Shown here: positions 1 through 10,385 of the stretch, one piece after another
Numbering within the stretch: the first letter of the stretch is position 1
Layout: every line of letters begins with the position of its first letter
NCBI RefSeq assembly: GCF_004367745.1
Contig: NZ_CP037993.1
Location: forward strand, 3,534,001 to 3,598,000
Reading direction: 5' to 3'
Length of the DNA stretch: 64,000 nucleotides
DNA from: Herbaspirillum huttiense
GTDB taxonomy: Bacteria > Pseudomonadota > Gammaproteobacteria > Burkholderiales > Burkholderiaceae_D
Notes under the pieces: model-generated
Database searches by the model: none
Seen by the model: only the letters and a program-made list of their open reading frames with translations
Told to the model about the DNA's origin: nothing
Position numbers and translations under genes: made by a program

Positions 1-918
1 TTCCAGAACATGACCACCGCCGCGATTGCCGACGAAATCGGGACTTCGCGCGCGACCGTCTCGCGCCTGCTGTCCTTCGCACTGGAGCGCGGACTGGTGG
101 AAATCCGCGTGCACGACCCGCAGCAGGTCTCCGGCAGCCTGGAAGCGGCCATCGCCCATCACTATCGCCTGCGGTCGATCCAGGTAGTGCCCGTGGCGGC
201 GGCAGCCACCGACAAGGAAACCCTGCAGCGGGTCACCTGCCACGCTGCTGCCTACGTCAACTCCCTGGTCACGCCGGGCACCGTCATCGGCCTGGCCTGG
301 GGCACGACCGTGGCACAGATCGCCGACCAGTTGCTGCCACGCCATGTGCATGACGTGGACGTGGTCGCCTTGAATGGCTCCGGCAGCGGTGCCAGCTTCA
401 TCAACAGCTTCAGCGAATCCATCGTCTCGCGCTTTGCCCAGAACTATGGTGCACGCGCCCATCACCTGCCGGTGCCGGCGTTCTTCGACTATCCCGAAAC
501 GCGCACGGCTTTATGGCGAGAAAAGAGCATCAAGGCCATCCGCGACCTGCAGGAACGCGCCTCCATCCTGCTGTTCTCCATCGGGGCCGAGGCCACCGGC
601 AGCTATATCCATACCGCCGGCTATCTGGGTGAAGAAGAACGCCAGATCCTGCGCGACGAAGGCCTGGTCGGCGACATCGCCACGGTCTTCTTCCGTGCCG
701 ATGGTTCCTGGCGCGATGTGGCCTTCAATGCCCGCAACAGCGGCCCGGACATGGAATGCTTTGCGCGCGCCGCGCATTCGCTGTGCGTGGTCTCCGGCAC
801 CGGCAAGCTGCCGGGCCTCAAAGCCGCATTGCGCGGCGGCTTCATCAACGAACTGATCATCGACGAACCGAGCGCGCGCCTGCTGGTGGAGCAGATCCGC
901 AGCGGCGCGGCGGCGTGA
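1..918 (+). CDS. SorC-family sugar-binding transcriptional regulator (5' end missing)
   Basis: The reading frame is open from base 1, so the N-terminus lies outside the window and the ATG at 10 is probably internal. The visible start is the recognition part of a helix-turn-helix (DEIGTSRATVSRLL), followed by a large C-terminal sugar-binding domain of SorC/DeoR-type regulators (VIGLAWGTTVAQIADQL; later SIGAEATGSYIHTAGYL). Family members bind a phosphorylated sugar or sugar alcohol and control the adjacent transport operon. The next gene, an ABC-transporter ATPase, starts 24 bases downstream on the same strand, so this is probably the local regulator of the importer at 943-5069. The ligand cannot be read from sequence. 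Confidence 0.88.
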   Translation, partial: FQNMTTAAIADEIGTSRATVSRLLSFALERGLVEIRVHDPQQVSGSLEAAIAHHYRLRSIQVVPVAAAATDKETLQRVTCHAAAYVNSLVTPGTVIGLAWGTTVAQIADQLLPRHVHDVDVVALNGSGSGASFINSFSESIVSRFAQNYGARAHHLPVPAFFDYPETRTALWREKSIKAIRDLQERASILLFSIGAEATGSYIHTAGYLGEEERQILRDEGLVGDIATVFFRADGSWRDVAFNARNSGPDMECFARAAHSLCVVSGTGKLPGLKAALRGGFINELIIDEPSARLLVEQIRSGAAA

Positions 919-942
919 TCGCATCTCCACGAGGAAACCAGC

Positions 943-1992
943 ATGGCAGCCATCTCCTTGCAGGGCGTCTGCAAGCACTGGGGTCAAGCCCAGGCGGTGA
1001 GCAACATCGATTTTGAGGTCAAGTCGGGGCAGTTCACCGTCCTGCTGGGGCCTTCGGGCTGCGGCAAGTCGACCACCCTGCGCCTGATCGCAGGACTGGA
1101 CAAACCCACTTCCGGCAGCATCCACATTGGCGGCCGCGATGTCACGCAACTGCCCCCGGCCCAGCGCAAGATTTCCATGGTGTTCCAGTCGTATGCGCTG
1201 TTCCCGCACCTGAGCGTGCGCGACAACATTCTCTTCGGCGTGCGCGTGCGCAAGGAGCCGCGTGCAGGCCATGCGTCACGCCTGCAGCGCGTGGCTGACA
1301 TTCTCGGCCTGTCGCACCTGCTGGAGCGCCGCCCGGCGCAGCTCTCCGGCGGCCAGCAGCAGCGCGTAGCGCTGGGCCGCGCCATCATTGCCGATGCGCC
1401 GGTGTGCCTGATGGATGAACCGCTCTCCAACCTCGATGCGCAGCTGCGCCAGGAAATGCGCCGTGAGATCCGCGCCCTGCAGCAGCAACTGAACATGACC
1501 ATGGTCTACGTCACCCACGACCAGACCGAAGCCATGAGCATGGCGGACCAGGTGATCCTGCTGCGCGAAGGCCGCATCGAACAGGACGCGGCTCCCGCCG
1601 ATCTCTACGCCCAGCCGGCCACGGCCTTTGCCGCCCGCTTCATCGGCACGCCGCCGATGAACCTGCTGCCCCTGCAAGCGCATGCGCAAGGCCTGGCCAT
1701 TGCCGGTAGCGACGTGGTGCTGCACGAGCTCGGCCAGATATCCCTGCAACTCGGGCTGCGCCCTGAACACATCCGCCTGGCAGCGGCCAGCGAGGCCACT
1801 GCGTCCGCCCAGGTGGAAACGGTCGAATACTTCGGTGCCGACACCATCATCGCCGCGCGCATCGGCAACGCCTCGCTGCTGGTGCGCGCGCCCGGACAAC
1901 ACCGGTTCAACGCGGGCGAAACGGTTCACCTGGCCTGGGATGCCCGCGACCAGTATTTCTTCGAACAGGAGAGCGGCCTGCGCCGGTCCTGA
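943..1992 (+). CDS. ugpC: ABC transporter ATP-binding protein, UgpC/MalK type
   Basis: ATPase subunit of a CUT1-type carbohydrate importer, acting at the inner membrane face. In the 349 residues: Walker A GPSGCGKST at about 36-44, Q-loop near 82, signature LSGGQQQRVALGRA at about 134-147, Walker B CLMDEP at 155-160 and the switch histidine in VTHDQTEAMS near 192. The last 110 or so residues form the TOBE/OB regulatory domain typical of MalK/UgpC. GAGGAAACCAGC just before the ATG supplies the ribosome binding site. It heads a run of ATPase, binding protein and two permeases. The symbol follows the resemblance of the whole set to Ugp; the substrate could be another polyol or sugar. Confidence 0.9.
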   Translation: MAAISLQGVCKHWGQAQAVSNIDFEVKSGQFTVLLGPSGCGKSTTLRLIAGLDKPTSGSIHIGGRDVTQLPPAQRKISMVFQSYALFPHLSVRDNILFGVRVRKEPRAGHASRLQRVADILGLSHLLERRPAQLSGGQQQRVALGRAIIADAPVCLMDEPLSNLDAQLRQEMRREIRALQQQLNMTMVYVTHDQTEAMSMADQVILLREGRIEQDAAPADLYAQPATAFAARFIGTPPMNLLPLQAHAQGLAIAGSDVVLHELGQISLQLGLRPEHIRLAAASEATASAQVETVEYFGADTIIAARIGNASLLVRAPGQHRFNAGETVHLAWDARDQYFFEQESGLRRS

Positions 1993-2046
1993 CCCGTAAA
2001 ACGATGTCCGCAGCAAGCCAACCCATCCACCTCATGGAGATGCATC

Positions 2047-3339
2047 ATGCGTAGAACCTTCCTCAAGTCCCTGGCCGCCCTGGCTGTCTCAGCCGCTTTC
2101 TGTGCGCCGGTGCTGGCCGCCAATCCGGTCGAGATCAGCTTTTATTACCCGGTCGCCGTGGGCGGTGCGGTCACCAAGACCATCGACAGCATGGTGGCCG
2201 ATTTCGAGAAGGCCAACCCCGACATCAAGGTCAAGGCCATCTATGCCGGCACCTACCAGGAAAGCATCGTCAAGGCACTGACCGCCTTCAAGGGCGGCAC
2301 CCCGCCGACCCTGGCCGTGCTGCTCTCGACCGATCTCTTCACCCTGATCGACGAGAACGCCATCGTCCCCATCGACAGCCTGGCCAGCAGCGCCGAAGAC
2401 AAGAAGTGGATCGACGGCTTCTACAAGGGCTTCATGGAAAACAGCCAGACCGAAGGCAAGACCTGGGGCATTCCCTTCCAGCGCTCGACCATCGTGATGT
2501 ACTACAACAAGAACCTGTTCAAGGAAGCCGGCCTGAACCCCGACAAGGCCCCGGCCAACTGGAATGAGATGGTGGAAGCCGCCAAGAAGCTGACCAAGCG
2601 CGATGCCGCCGGCAACGTCAGCCAGTGGGGTGTGAAGATTCCTTCCACCGGCTTCGGCTACTGGATGTTCCAGGCCATGACCGCTTCCAATGACACGATC
2701 CTCATGAACAGCGCCGGCACCAAGACCTACTTCGACAAGCCGGGCGCCGTGCAAGCCCTGCAGCACTGGGTCGACCTGACCACAAAAGACAAGGTGATGC
2801 CGGCCGGTTCCATCGAATGGGGCACCACGCCCAAGGACTTCCTGGAGCAGAAGGCTGCCATGGTCTGGACCACCACCGGCAACCTGACCAACATCCGCAC
2901 CAACGCCAGCTTCCCCTTCGGCGTGGCCATGCTGCCCGGCATCAAGCATCCGGGCAGTCCCACCGGCGGCGGCAATTTCTACGTCTTCAACAAGACTTCG
3001 CCGGCCGAGCAGCAGGCTGCCATGAAGTTCATCCGCTTCGCCACCGAACCGGCGCGCGCGGCGCAGTGGTCCATTGCCACCGGCTATGTGGCCCCGCGCC
3101 AGGATGCCTGGGATACCCCGGAAATGAAGAAATATTTGCAGGACGTCCCGGCCGCCGACGTGGCGCGCGAGCAGATGAAGTATGGCGTGGCTGAACTGTC
3201 CACCCACGACAACCAGCGCGTAACCAAGGCCCTGAACGACAACCTGCAGGCAGCGCTGTCCGGCACCAAGACAGCGGAGGTCGCCCTGAAGGATGCCCAG
3301 CGCGAAGCCGAGCGCATCCTGCGCGCCTACGGCCGCTAA
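2047..3339 (+). CDS. ugpB: Extracellular solute-binding protein, UgpB-like
   Basis: Periplasmic substrate-binding protein of the importer, 430 residues. It has a Sec signal peptide (MRRTFLKSLAALAVSAAFCA, cleavage probably after VLAA near residue 25). The mature start (VEISFYYPVAVGGAVTKTID) and the LAVLLSTDLFTLIDENAI stretch resemble UgpB-type glycerol-3-phosphate binding proteins of family 1. The W, Y and F residues expected in a sugar cleft are present (QRSTIVMYYN; GGGNFYVFN). It lies 54 bases after the ATPase gene and 27 bases before the first permease, so it is cotranscribed. Glycerol-3-phosphate is the best guess, but related proteins of this cluster carry other substrates. Confidence 0.88.
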   Translation: MRRTFLKSLAALAVSAAFCAPVLAANPVEISFYYPVAVGGAVTKTIDSMVADFEKANPDIKVKAIYAGTYQESIVKALTAFKGGTPPTLAVLLSTDLFTLIDENAIVPIDSLASSAEDKKWIDGFYKGFMENSQTEGKTWGIPFQRSTIVMYYNKNLFKEAGLNPDKAPANWNEMVEAAKKLTKRDAAGNVSQWGVKIPSTGFGYWMFQAMTASNDTILMNSAGTKTYFDKPGAVQALQHWVDLTTKDKVMPAGSIEWGTTPKDFLEQKAAMVWTTTGNLTNIRTNASFPFGVAMLPGIKHPGSPTGGGNFYVFNKTSPAEQQAAMKFIRFATEPARAAQWSIATGYVAPRQDAWDTPEMKKYLQDVPAADVAREQMKYGVAELSTHDNQRVTKALNDNLQAALSGTKTAEVALKDAQREAERILRAYGR

Positions 3340-3366
3340 GCGCGGTCCGTTGCACAAGGCCTGCCG

Positions 3367-4242
3367 ATGAAACGCCTGCCCTCCTCCGTGCTGCCCTGGC
3401 TGCTGCTGTCACCGGCCATGGTGCTGCTGATCGCCTTCACGCACTATCCGGCGCTGGCCACGCTCTGGCACAGCTTCTTCTCCACGCCCAAGGGAGGCCG
3501 CCCGTCGGTCTTCGTCGGGCTGGAGAATTACCGGCTGATGGCGGAGGATCCGGTGTTCTGGCAGGCCCTGTGCAACAACCTCTGGTTCGCCCTCGGCACC
3601 ATTCCGCTGGCCATCGCCCTGGCCATCCTGATGGCGTTGTGGGTCAACGAGAAACTGGCCGGGCGCGGCATACTGCGCCTGGCCTATTTCACCCCGACGG
3701 TGCTGCCGATGATCGCGGTGGCCAATATCTGGCTGTTCTTCTATACCCCGCAATACGGCTTGCTGGAACAGATCACCGGTGCGCTGGGCCTGCCCTCGCA
3801 CAACTGGCTGGGCAATCCGCAAACGGTGCTGGGTGCGCTGATGGTGGTGGCAGTGTGGAAGGAAGCGGGATTCTTCATGATCTTCTACCTGGCCGCCCTG
3901 CAACAGATCTCGCCGGTGCTGGCCGAAGCCGCTGCACTCGAAGGGGCATCGCGCTGGCAATACTTCTGGCGCGTGCAGTTCCCGCTGCTCATGCCCACCA
4001 CGCTGTTCGTGCTGATCAATGCGCTCATCAATGCCTTCCGCCTGGTGGACCATATCGTGGTGATGACCAAGGGCGGGCCGGACAATGCCAGCTCCCTGCT
4101 GCTGTACTACATCTATGAAGTTGGCTTCGCTTTCTGGGATTCTTCCTACGCTGCAGCCCTGACAGTAGTGCTGCTGGCCCTGCTGGGACTGATTGCGCTG
4201 GTGAAGTTTCGTGTACTTGACCGCAGGACCCACTATCAATGA
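3367..4242 (+). CDS. ugpA: ABC transporter permease, UgpA-like
   Basis: Inner-membrane permease of 291 residues with about six hydrophobic segments: LLLSPAMVLLIAFTHY near the start, then segments around 70, 100, 160, 210 and 265. The cytoplasmic EAA-type loop that contacts the ATPase is visible (AEAAALEGASRWQYFWRVQF near residues 180-200). It belongs to the MalF/UgpA side of CUT1 importers. Its stop codon overlaps the start of the next permease gene (ATGA at 4239-4242), implying coupled translation. Confidence 0.88.
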   Translation: MKRLPSSVLPWLLLSPAMVLLIAFTHYPALATLWHSFFSTPKGGRPSVFVGLENYRLMAEDPVFWQALCNNLWFALGTIPLAIALAILMALWVNEKLAGRGILRLAYFTPTVLPMIAVANIWLFFYTPQYGLLEQITGALGLPSHNWLGNPQTVLGALMVVAVWKEAGFFMIFYLAALQQISPVLAEAAALEGASRWQYFWRVQFPLLMPTTLFVLINALINAFRLVDHIVVMTKGGPDNASSLLLYYIYEVGFAFWDSSYAAALTVVLLALLGLIALVKFRVLDRRTHYQ

Positions 4243-5069
4243 TCGCGCCTACCTCACCCTTCGCTGAGCGCCATCGCGCGCTGGAAACCGTCTCTGCCTG
4301 GGTGCTGGCGCTGCTGTGGCTGCTGCCGCTGCTGTATGCGCTGTGGACGGCCTTCCATCCGGCCGCCTACGCCACCCGCTTCGTGCCGGATGCACCGCTG
4401 ACGCTGCAGAATTTTGCCAACGCCTGGCATGCCGCGCCGTTTCCGCGCTACTTCCTCAACACCTTCCTGCTGGTGACGATGATCCTGGCGGCGCAGCTGG
4501 TGCTGGCCACGCTGGCGGCCTATGCATTTGCCCGCTTCACGTTTCGGGACAGCAATGTGATGTTCATGCTGGTGCTGCTGCAACTGATGGTGATGCCCGA
4601 CATCCTGATCGTGGAAAACTACCAGACCATGAATCTGCTGGGCCTGCGCGACACCATCCTCTCGATTGGCCTGCCCTACTTCGCCTCGGCGTTCGGTATC
4701 TTCCTGCTGCGCCAGACCTTCAAGACGGTGCCGCGCGAGCTGGATGAAGCGGCAACCGTGGAAGGCGCCTCGGCCTGGCAGATCCTGATGCAGGTCTATG
4801 TGCCGCTGGCCAAGCCGATCTATATCGCCTTCGGGCTGGTCTCGGTCAGTACCCACTGGAACAACTTCCTGTGGCCGCTGATCGTGACCAATTCGGTGGA
4901 ATCGCGCCCGCTGACGGTGGGGCTGCAGGTGTTCTCCTCCACCGACCAGGGGGTGGACTGGTCCATCATCACGGCGGCCACGCTGATGACTTCTGCGCCT
5001 TTGCTGCTGGCGTTCCTGCTGTTCCAGCGGCAGTTCGTGCAGTCGTTCATGCGGGCGGGGATACGCTGA
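4239..5069 (+). CDS. ugpE: ABC transporter permease, UgpE-like
   Basis: Second permease of the importer, 276 residues, MalG/UgpE type. Six hydrophobic stretches are visible, for example VLALLWLLPLLYALWTAF at about 22-39 and TFLLVTMILAAQLVLATLA further in. The EAA loop appears as DEAATVEGASAWQILMQVYV. Translation is coupled to the previous gene by the ATGA overlap. This is the last gene of the transport run; only 12 bases separate its stop from the converging lipoprotein gene, with no obvious terminator hairpin between them. Confidence 0.88.
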   Translation: MIAPTSPFAERHRALETVSAWVLALLWLLPLLYALWTAFHPAAYATRFVPDAPLTLQNFANAWHAAPFPRYFLNTFLLVTMILAAQLVLATLAAYAFARFTFRDSNVMFMLVLLQLMVMPDILIVENYQTMNLLGLRDTILSIGLPYFASAFGIFLLRQTFKTVPRELDEAATVEGASAWQILMQVYVPLAKPIYIAFGLVSVSTHWNNFLWPLIVTNSVESRPLTVGLQVFSSTDQGVDWSIITAATLMTSAPLLLAFLLFQRQFVQSFMRAGIR

Positions 5070-5081
5070 ATCCGCAAGGGT

Positions 5082-5609
5082 TCAGTGGCCAGAGATTTCC
5101 GAAATCGAGGTGCGCACAACCTGCTTGGTCGTGATGTCGAAATGCACGTTGAAGAGCCGGTCCTCGTGCACGTAGTGATACTTCCAGTCCCACACTTCCT
5201 CATTCTTGCGGGTGAACTGCACCACGCTGCGCGGCCGGCCGAATTCGCGGCGGATCTGCTCGGTACTCATGCCGGGACGAATAGTGTCGAAATGTTCCTG
5301 CGTCAGCACCTGCGTGTAATCGATCAAGGTGCCGGAAGCACCGATACGGAACATCCAGGTCCGGATGCCTTCCGGTCCCTTGGGGTATTCCAGGGTCCTG
5401 GCCCCGCCCCCGTCTTCCCAGACGGTATCGGGCTGGCCCATCACGCCGCGCACGTCGGCTTCGCTGGAAACACCCTTTTGCAGCTTGTCCAAACCGAACT
5501 CCTCGATGGGATTGCCGTTGCGGTCGCAGCCAAACATGGCCAAAGCAGCCAGCAAAGCGCCGAAATGACCGGCGTGGCGACGCAGGCGGGTGAAGATGGG
5601 TTCACGCAT
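5082..5609 (-). CDS. BamE/SmpA-OmlA-like outer-membrane lipoprotein
   Basis: A 175-residue protein with a lipoprotein-type signal: a hydrophobic stretch (GALLAALAMFGC) ending in a Cys at about residue 28, so acylation there is likely. The mature part contains two copies of a BamE-like motif (LDKLQKGVSSEADVRGVMGQP and FDTIRPGMSTEQIRREFGRP), each of the form xxGxS.xxVxxxxGxP. BamE is an accessory lipoprotein of the outer-membrane barrel assembly machine. This protein is longer than canonical BamE and duplicated within, so it is better called BamE-domain than BamE itself. It is divergent from the DUF3460 gene, with a 71-base intergenic region. Confidence 0.8.
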   Translation of the reverse strand: MREPIFTRLRRHAGHFGALLAALAMFGCDRNGNPIEEFGLDKLQKGVSSEADVRGVMGQPDTVWEDGGGARTLEYPKGPEGIRTWMFRIGASGTLIDYTQVLTQEHFDTIRPGMSTEQIRREFGRPRSVVQFTRKNEEVWDWKYHYVHEDRLFNVHFDITTKQVVRTSISEISGH

Positions 5610-5680
5610 AGGTAATTGATTATCCCTGATGAAGACAAGGTAAAATACGGCTTCTGTGTAACATTTGGCCTGAAAATATC

Positions 5681-5884
5681 ATGCTCTTCGGAAAAAAGAC
5701 CACCTACGTATCTGAAATCACCCAGTTCATCGACGAACTGAAGACGAAGAACCCGAAGCTGGAAGAGTCCCAACGCGCCGGCCGCGCCCTGCTGTGGGAC
5801 AAGGAACCGCTGGACCTGGACAAGTCCGCCCGTGACAAGGCTTCGCGCGTGGCCCAGCAGCCCTACGTCTACCAGAGCCACTAA
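5681..5884 (+). CDS. DUF3460 family small protein
   Basis: A 67-residue acidic/basic soluble protein that I recognise as the DUF3460 family, found in Burkholderiales and relatives (starts MLFGKKTTYVSEITQFIDEL, ends QQPYVYQSH). There is no signal peptide or membrane segment. The function is unknown. It lies 9 bases upstream of scpA on the same strand, so the two are probably cotranscribed. A TAAAAT that could serve as a -10 box lies at 5641-5646, about 40 bases before the ATG, with no clear -35. Confidence 0.8.
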   Translation: MLFGKKTTYVSEITQFIDELKTKNPKLEESQRAGRALLWDKEPLDLDKSARDKASRVAQQPYVYQSH

Positions 5885-5893
5885 GCTGTTCGC

Positions 5894-7719
<1,826 letters not shown>

Positions 7720-7722
7720 TCC

Positions 7723-8610
7723 ATGCGTGCGCTGGCGGCCTGGCTGCTGTCCCTCACCGGATTGCTGGCGGCCGGCGCGGCTCACGCCAGCATCACCGTC
7801 CAGGATGACCTGGGCCAGAACGTCACCCTGCTCCAACCGGCGCGGCGCATCGTCAGCCTGGCGCCGCATGTCACCGAACTGCTGTACGCCGCTGGCGCCG
7901 GCGCGCAGATCGTCGGTGCCAGCAATCACAGCGACTATCCCCCGCAAGCTGCCCGCCTGCCCAACCTGGGCGGCTACAACGCGCTCGACCTGGAGCGCAT
8001 CGCCAGCCTCAAACCCGATCTGGTCGTGGCCTGGCACAGCGGCAACAAACCCCTGCAACTGGCGCGCCTGCGCAGCCTGGGCATTCCCGTCTTCGAGAGC
8101 CAGCCGGCCGATTTCGGCATGATCGCTACTTCGCTGGAACGACTGGGCCAGCTGGCCGGTTCCGAGGCCACCGCCCAAGCGGCGGCGGCCGCCTTCCGTG
8201 CGCGCTGGCAGCAGCTCGAAGCGCAATATCGCGGCCGTACGCCGGTGAGCGTGTTCTATCAGATCTGGAGCCAGCCGCTGATGACGCTCAACGGCCAGCA
8301 CATGGTGTCATCGGTGCTGCGCCTGTGCGGCGGACGCAATATCTTCGCCGACCTGCCGCAACTGGCGCCTACGGTCAGTGTGGAAGCGGTACTGGCAGCA
8401 GATCCTCAAGTGATTCTCACGGCAGGCGATGCGCGCGACCAGCCGCTGGAGCGCTGGAAGGCCTTTCCCCGCCTGCGAGCCGTGCGCGACGGGCAGCTCC
8501 ATACCGTCAATGCGGATTGGCTGAACCGCGCCGGGCCACGGGTGCTGGAGGCGGCGCAGGAAGTGTGCGGGAAGCTGGATCAGGCACGGCAAGCAACAAG
8601 CGCTCAATAA
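7723..8610 (+). CDS. btuF: Helical-backbone metal/cobalamin ABC binding protein, BtuF-like
   Basis: Periplasmic binding protein of 295 residues with a Sec signal (MRALAAWLLSLTGLLAAGAA, cleavage after AHA near residue 22). The core is the class III binding fold: ITVQDDLGQNVTLLQPARRI, then SLAPHVTELLYAAGAG, GGYNALDLERIASLKPDLVV and, near the end, DGQLHTVNADWLNRAGPRVL. These are typical of BtuF and haem/siderophore relatives. The btuDCB genes with a cobalamin riboswitch lie 1.8 kb away on the other strand, which supports a vitamin B12 role. It is not in their operon and follows panC by 3 bases. Confidence 0.82.
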   Translation: MRALAAWLLSLTGLLAAGAAHASITVQDDLGQNVTLLQPARRIVSLAPHVTELLYAAGAGAQIVGASNHSDYPPQAARLPNLGGYNALDLERIASLKPDLVVAWHSGNKPLQLARLRSLGIPVFESQPADFGMIATSLERLGQLAGSEATAQAAAAAFRARWQQLEAQYRGRTPVSVFYQIWSQPLMTLNGQHMVSSVLRLCGGRNIFADLPQLAPTVSVEAVLAADPQVILTAGDARDQPLERWKAFPRLRAVRDGQLHTVNADWLNRAGPRVLEAAQEVCGKLDQARQATSAQ

Positions 8611-8635
8611 AAACATCCCTCACGAGGAGGGATGT
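8608..8635 (-). terminator. Intrinsic terminator of the first outer-membrane barrel gene
   Basis: Inverted repeat ACATCCCTC (8613-8621) and GAGGGATGT (8627-8635) with a 5-base loop. Read on the minus strand it is followed by TTTTTATT, as expected of a Rho-independent terminator for the gene ending at 8657. It lies directly against the btuF stop codon, so it may serve both convergent genes. Confidence 0.8.
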
Positions 8636-8656
8636 GCGGCTTCAGACTGAAGGTAT

Positions 8657-9268
8657 TCAGAAGCGATATTTCAGGCCCAGGCTGAACAGATTGACGTCAG
8701 CATGGGAATTGCCGCCCAGGCTCTGATAGCGGGTATAACCGCCATTGAGGCTGACACTTTTGGTCACATCATACTCATAGCCCAGCCCCAACAGATAGCC
8801 GGCTCCCGATTCGCTTGCACGGGTATGGCTGACCGATGACGTGTAGCCATCATTGAATTCATATGACCCGTTCTCAGTCAGCGTTGCCAGGGTAAGCCCG
8901 CCCTTGAGATACACGCCTGGCAATCCACCGGTGAATTTATAGGTCGCCAGCAGATCGAAGCCCTTCACACCGCCGCTGGAAAAATCCCGGGAAAATCGGT
9001 CGCGATATTCCAGCGTTGCATCCCCGATCCGGAAATAACCAGCCTCCACCGAAAAATTGGGATTGAACTGATATCCGACGCCCAGTCGTACCAGGCCGGC
9101 ATCATTGTTCTCGCGGACATCACGGTCGCGTTCGATATCGGTATCGTAAGTGGCGGCCCCGCCTTCCAAGCCCACATAGAATCCCCGCTCGGCCTTGACC
9201 GCCTGCGCCGATGCAGCGGTAGCCACCAGCAGCATCGTCCCGGACACCAGCAATTTGATTTTGCTCAT
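8657..9268 (-). CDS. Outer-membrane beta-barrel protein, OmpA/OmpW-like porin domain
   Basis: A 203-residue secreted barrel protein. I chose the second of two adjacent ATGs (9268) because GGGG lies 5 bases before it; the reading frame extends to 9316. The signal peptide is MSKIKLLVSGTMLLVATAAS with cleavage after AQA. The mature part has alternating strands (FYVGLEGGAA, LVRLGVGYQFNPNFSVEAGY, YLLGLGYEYDV) and ends in LFSLGLKYRF with the C-terminal Phe required for outer-membrane insertion. It resembles 8-stranded OmpA-like barrels. It is a paralogue of the gene at 9621-10220. Function unknown. Confidence 0.85.
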   Translation of the reverse strand: MSKIKLLVSGTMLLVATAASAQAVKAERGFYVGLEGGAATYDTDIERDRDVRENNDAGLVRLGVGYQFNPNFSVEAGYFRIGDATLEYRDRFSRDFSSGGVKGFDLLATYKFTGGLPGVYLKGGLTLATLTENGSYEFNDGYTSSVSHTRASESGAGYLLGLGYEYDVTKSVSLNGGYTRYQSLGGNSHADVNLFSLGLKYRF

Positions 9269-9566
9269 CATTACCCCGACAAAGTAAGTGCATGTTTGAC
9301 AGATCCGCAACGGCACCAGACCGGCGCGGAGATTGCCATCCGATCCAGAAAGAGGAACCGGAAAGCCGGCGCGATATTAATGAGCAACAAGGCTGTCATG
9401 GCTGTCTGACACCAAAGTTCAACTGCTTTGTCGACGGAGTTCGATGTCACTCCAAAAGCTTTTCGGGAATGGAAGAAAGTTTGGCGCTCCCCTTGATGGG
9501 ATCATCAGGGAAAGCCTGCTCGACCAGCAGCGAGAAGACAAATCGTCAGTGGATCGCGCGAACGAA
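9269..9566. other. Intergenic region between the two barrel genes
   Basis: About 300 bases hold no convincing gene, only short open frames with poor composition. The region should contain the promoter of the barrel gene that starts at 9268, but I see no clear -35/-10 pair. Confidence 0.5.
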
Positions 9567-9595
9567 AAAAATCCCTCCACCAGGGAGGGATTTCA
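9567..9595 (-). terminator. Intrinsic terminator of the second outer-membrane barrel gene
   Basis: Inverted repeat AATCCCTCC (9571-9579) and GGAGGGATT (9585-9593) with a 5-base loop. On the minus strand it is followed by seven Ts. The stem core ATCCCTC/GAGGGAT is the same as in the terminator of the neighbouring paralogue at 8608-8635. Confidence 0.85.
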
Positions 9596-9620
9596 AGACC
9601 CGCAAAACTGCAGGTAAAGC

Positions 9621-10220
9621 TTAGAACTTGTACTTCACGCCAGCCGAGTACAGATTCATCTTGTTGTCGCTTTCGCCACCCAGCTTTTCGAAGCGGGTGT
9701 AGCCAACGTTGATGCCAACGTTCTTCGCCACGGCGAACTCATAGCCCAGGCCGTACAGGTAACCGGTACCGGTTTGCGAGAAGGAGCTCGTGCCGGACGG
9801 CTGGCTCAGTTCCAGGGAAACCTTGGAGCGGGTCGCACCCGCCTTCAGGTACAGGCCCGGCACGAATTCGGTGAACTTGTAGATCACGGACAGATCGGCG
9901 CCCTTGACGTCAGCCTTGACGTTGTAACGCACGGTACCGGTGCGGTTGGTACCGTCTTGCTTGAAGTCGTCGGTGGCGAAGTAACCCAGTTCGATCGCGA
10001 AGTTCTTGTTGATCTGATAACCAACCAGGGCGCGCAGGGCACCGGTTTCGTTGGTTTCGGAGGTCTTCACGCCGTTGGTCGGGGTAGCGATGCTGCTGAT
10101 GGAGGCGACGCCGCCTTCCAGGCCGATGTACACGCCGCTGTCAACGGTCTGCGCTGCCACCGAACCGGCGGCCATCATTGCTGCGATTGCTGTAACTGCT
10201 GCTGCGATATTCTTGTTCAT
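9621..10220 (-). CDS. Outer-membrane beta-barrel protein, paralogue of the 8657-9268 gene
   Basis: A 199-residue barrel protein. The start MNKNIAAAVTAIAAMMAAGS (10220) is preferred over an upstream ATG at 10235 because GGGAAG lies 7-8 bases before it and it begins a classical signal peptide with cleavage after VAA/AQ. VYIGLEGG, ALVGYQINKNFAIELGYF and the ending LYSAGVKYKF align with the neighbouring barrel gene. The terminal Phe fits BAM-dependent insertion. It has its own promoter (10275-10302) and terminator. Function unknown; 8-stranded barrels of this kind are structural or adhesive proteins in other bacteria. Confidence 0.86.
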   Translation of the reverse strand: MNKNIAAAVTAIAAMMAAGSVAAQTVDSGVYIGLEGGVASISSIATPTNGVKTSETNETGALRALVGYQINKNFAIELGYFATDDFKQDGTNRTGTVRYNVKADVKGADLSVIYKFTEFVPGLYLKAGATRSKVSLELSQPSGTSSFSQTGTGYLYGLGYEFAVAKNVGINVGYTRFEKLGGESDNKMNLYSAGVKYKF

Positions 10221-10274
10221 TCTTGATCTTCCCAAATAATTGTGAAAACTTTGTCAGGGCATTACCCGGCGGCA

Positions 10275-10302
10275 ATTATATCGAGGGATGAGAACTTGTA
10301 AA
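10275..10302 (-). promoter_or_regulatory. Sigma-70 promoter of the second barrel gene
   Basis: Read on the minus strand, TTTACA (10297-10302) and a perfect TATAAT (10275-10280) are separated by 16 bases. The start codon is 55 bases downstream. This is among the clearest sigma-70 promoters in the window and suggests strong expression. Confidence 0.75.
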
Positions 10303-10385
10303 TCTTGGTAAAGTACCTTTAAGTAACTTTCTGAGTTTTTTTGCCGAAATACAACATATCAGCAGATGAGAATACGAAGCTTCCT

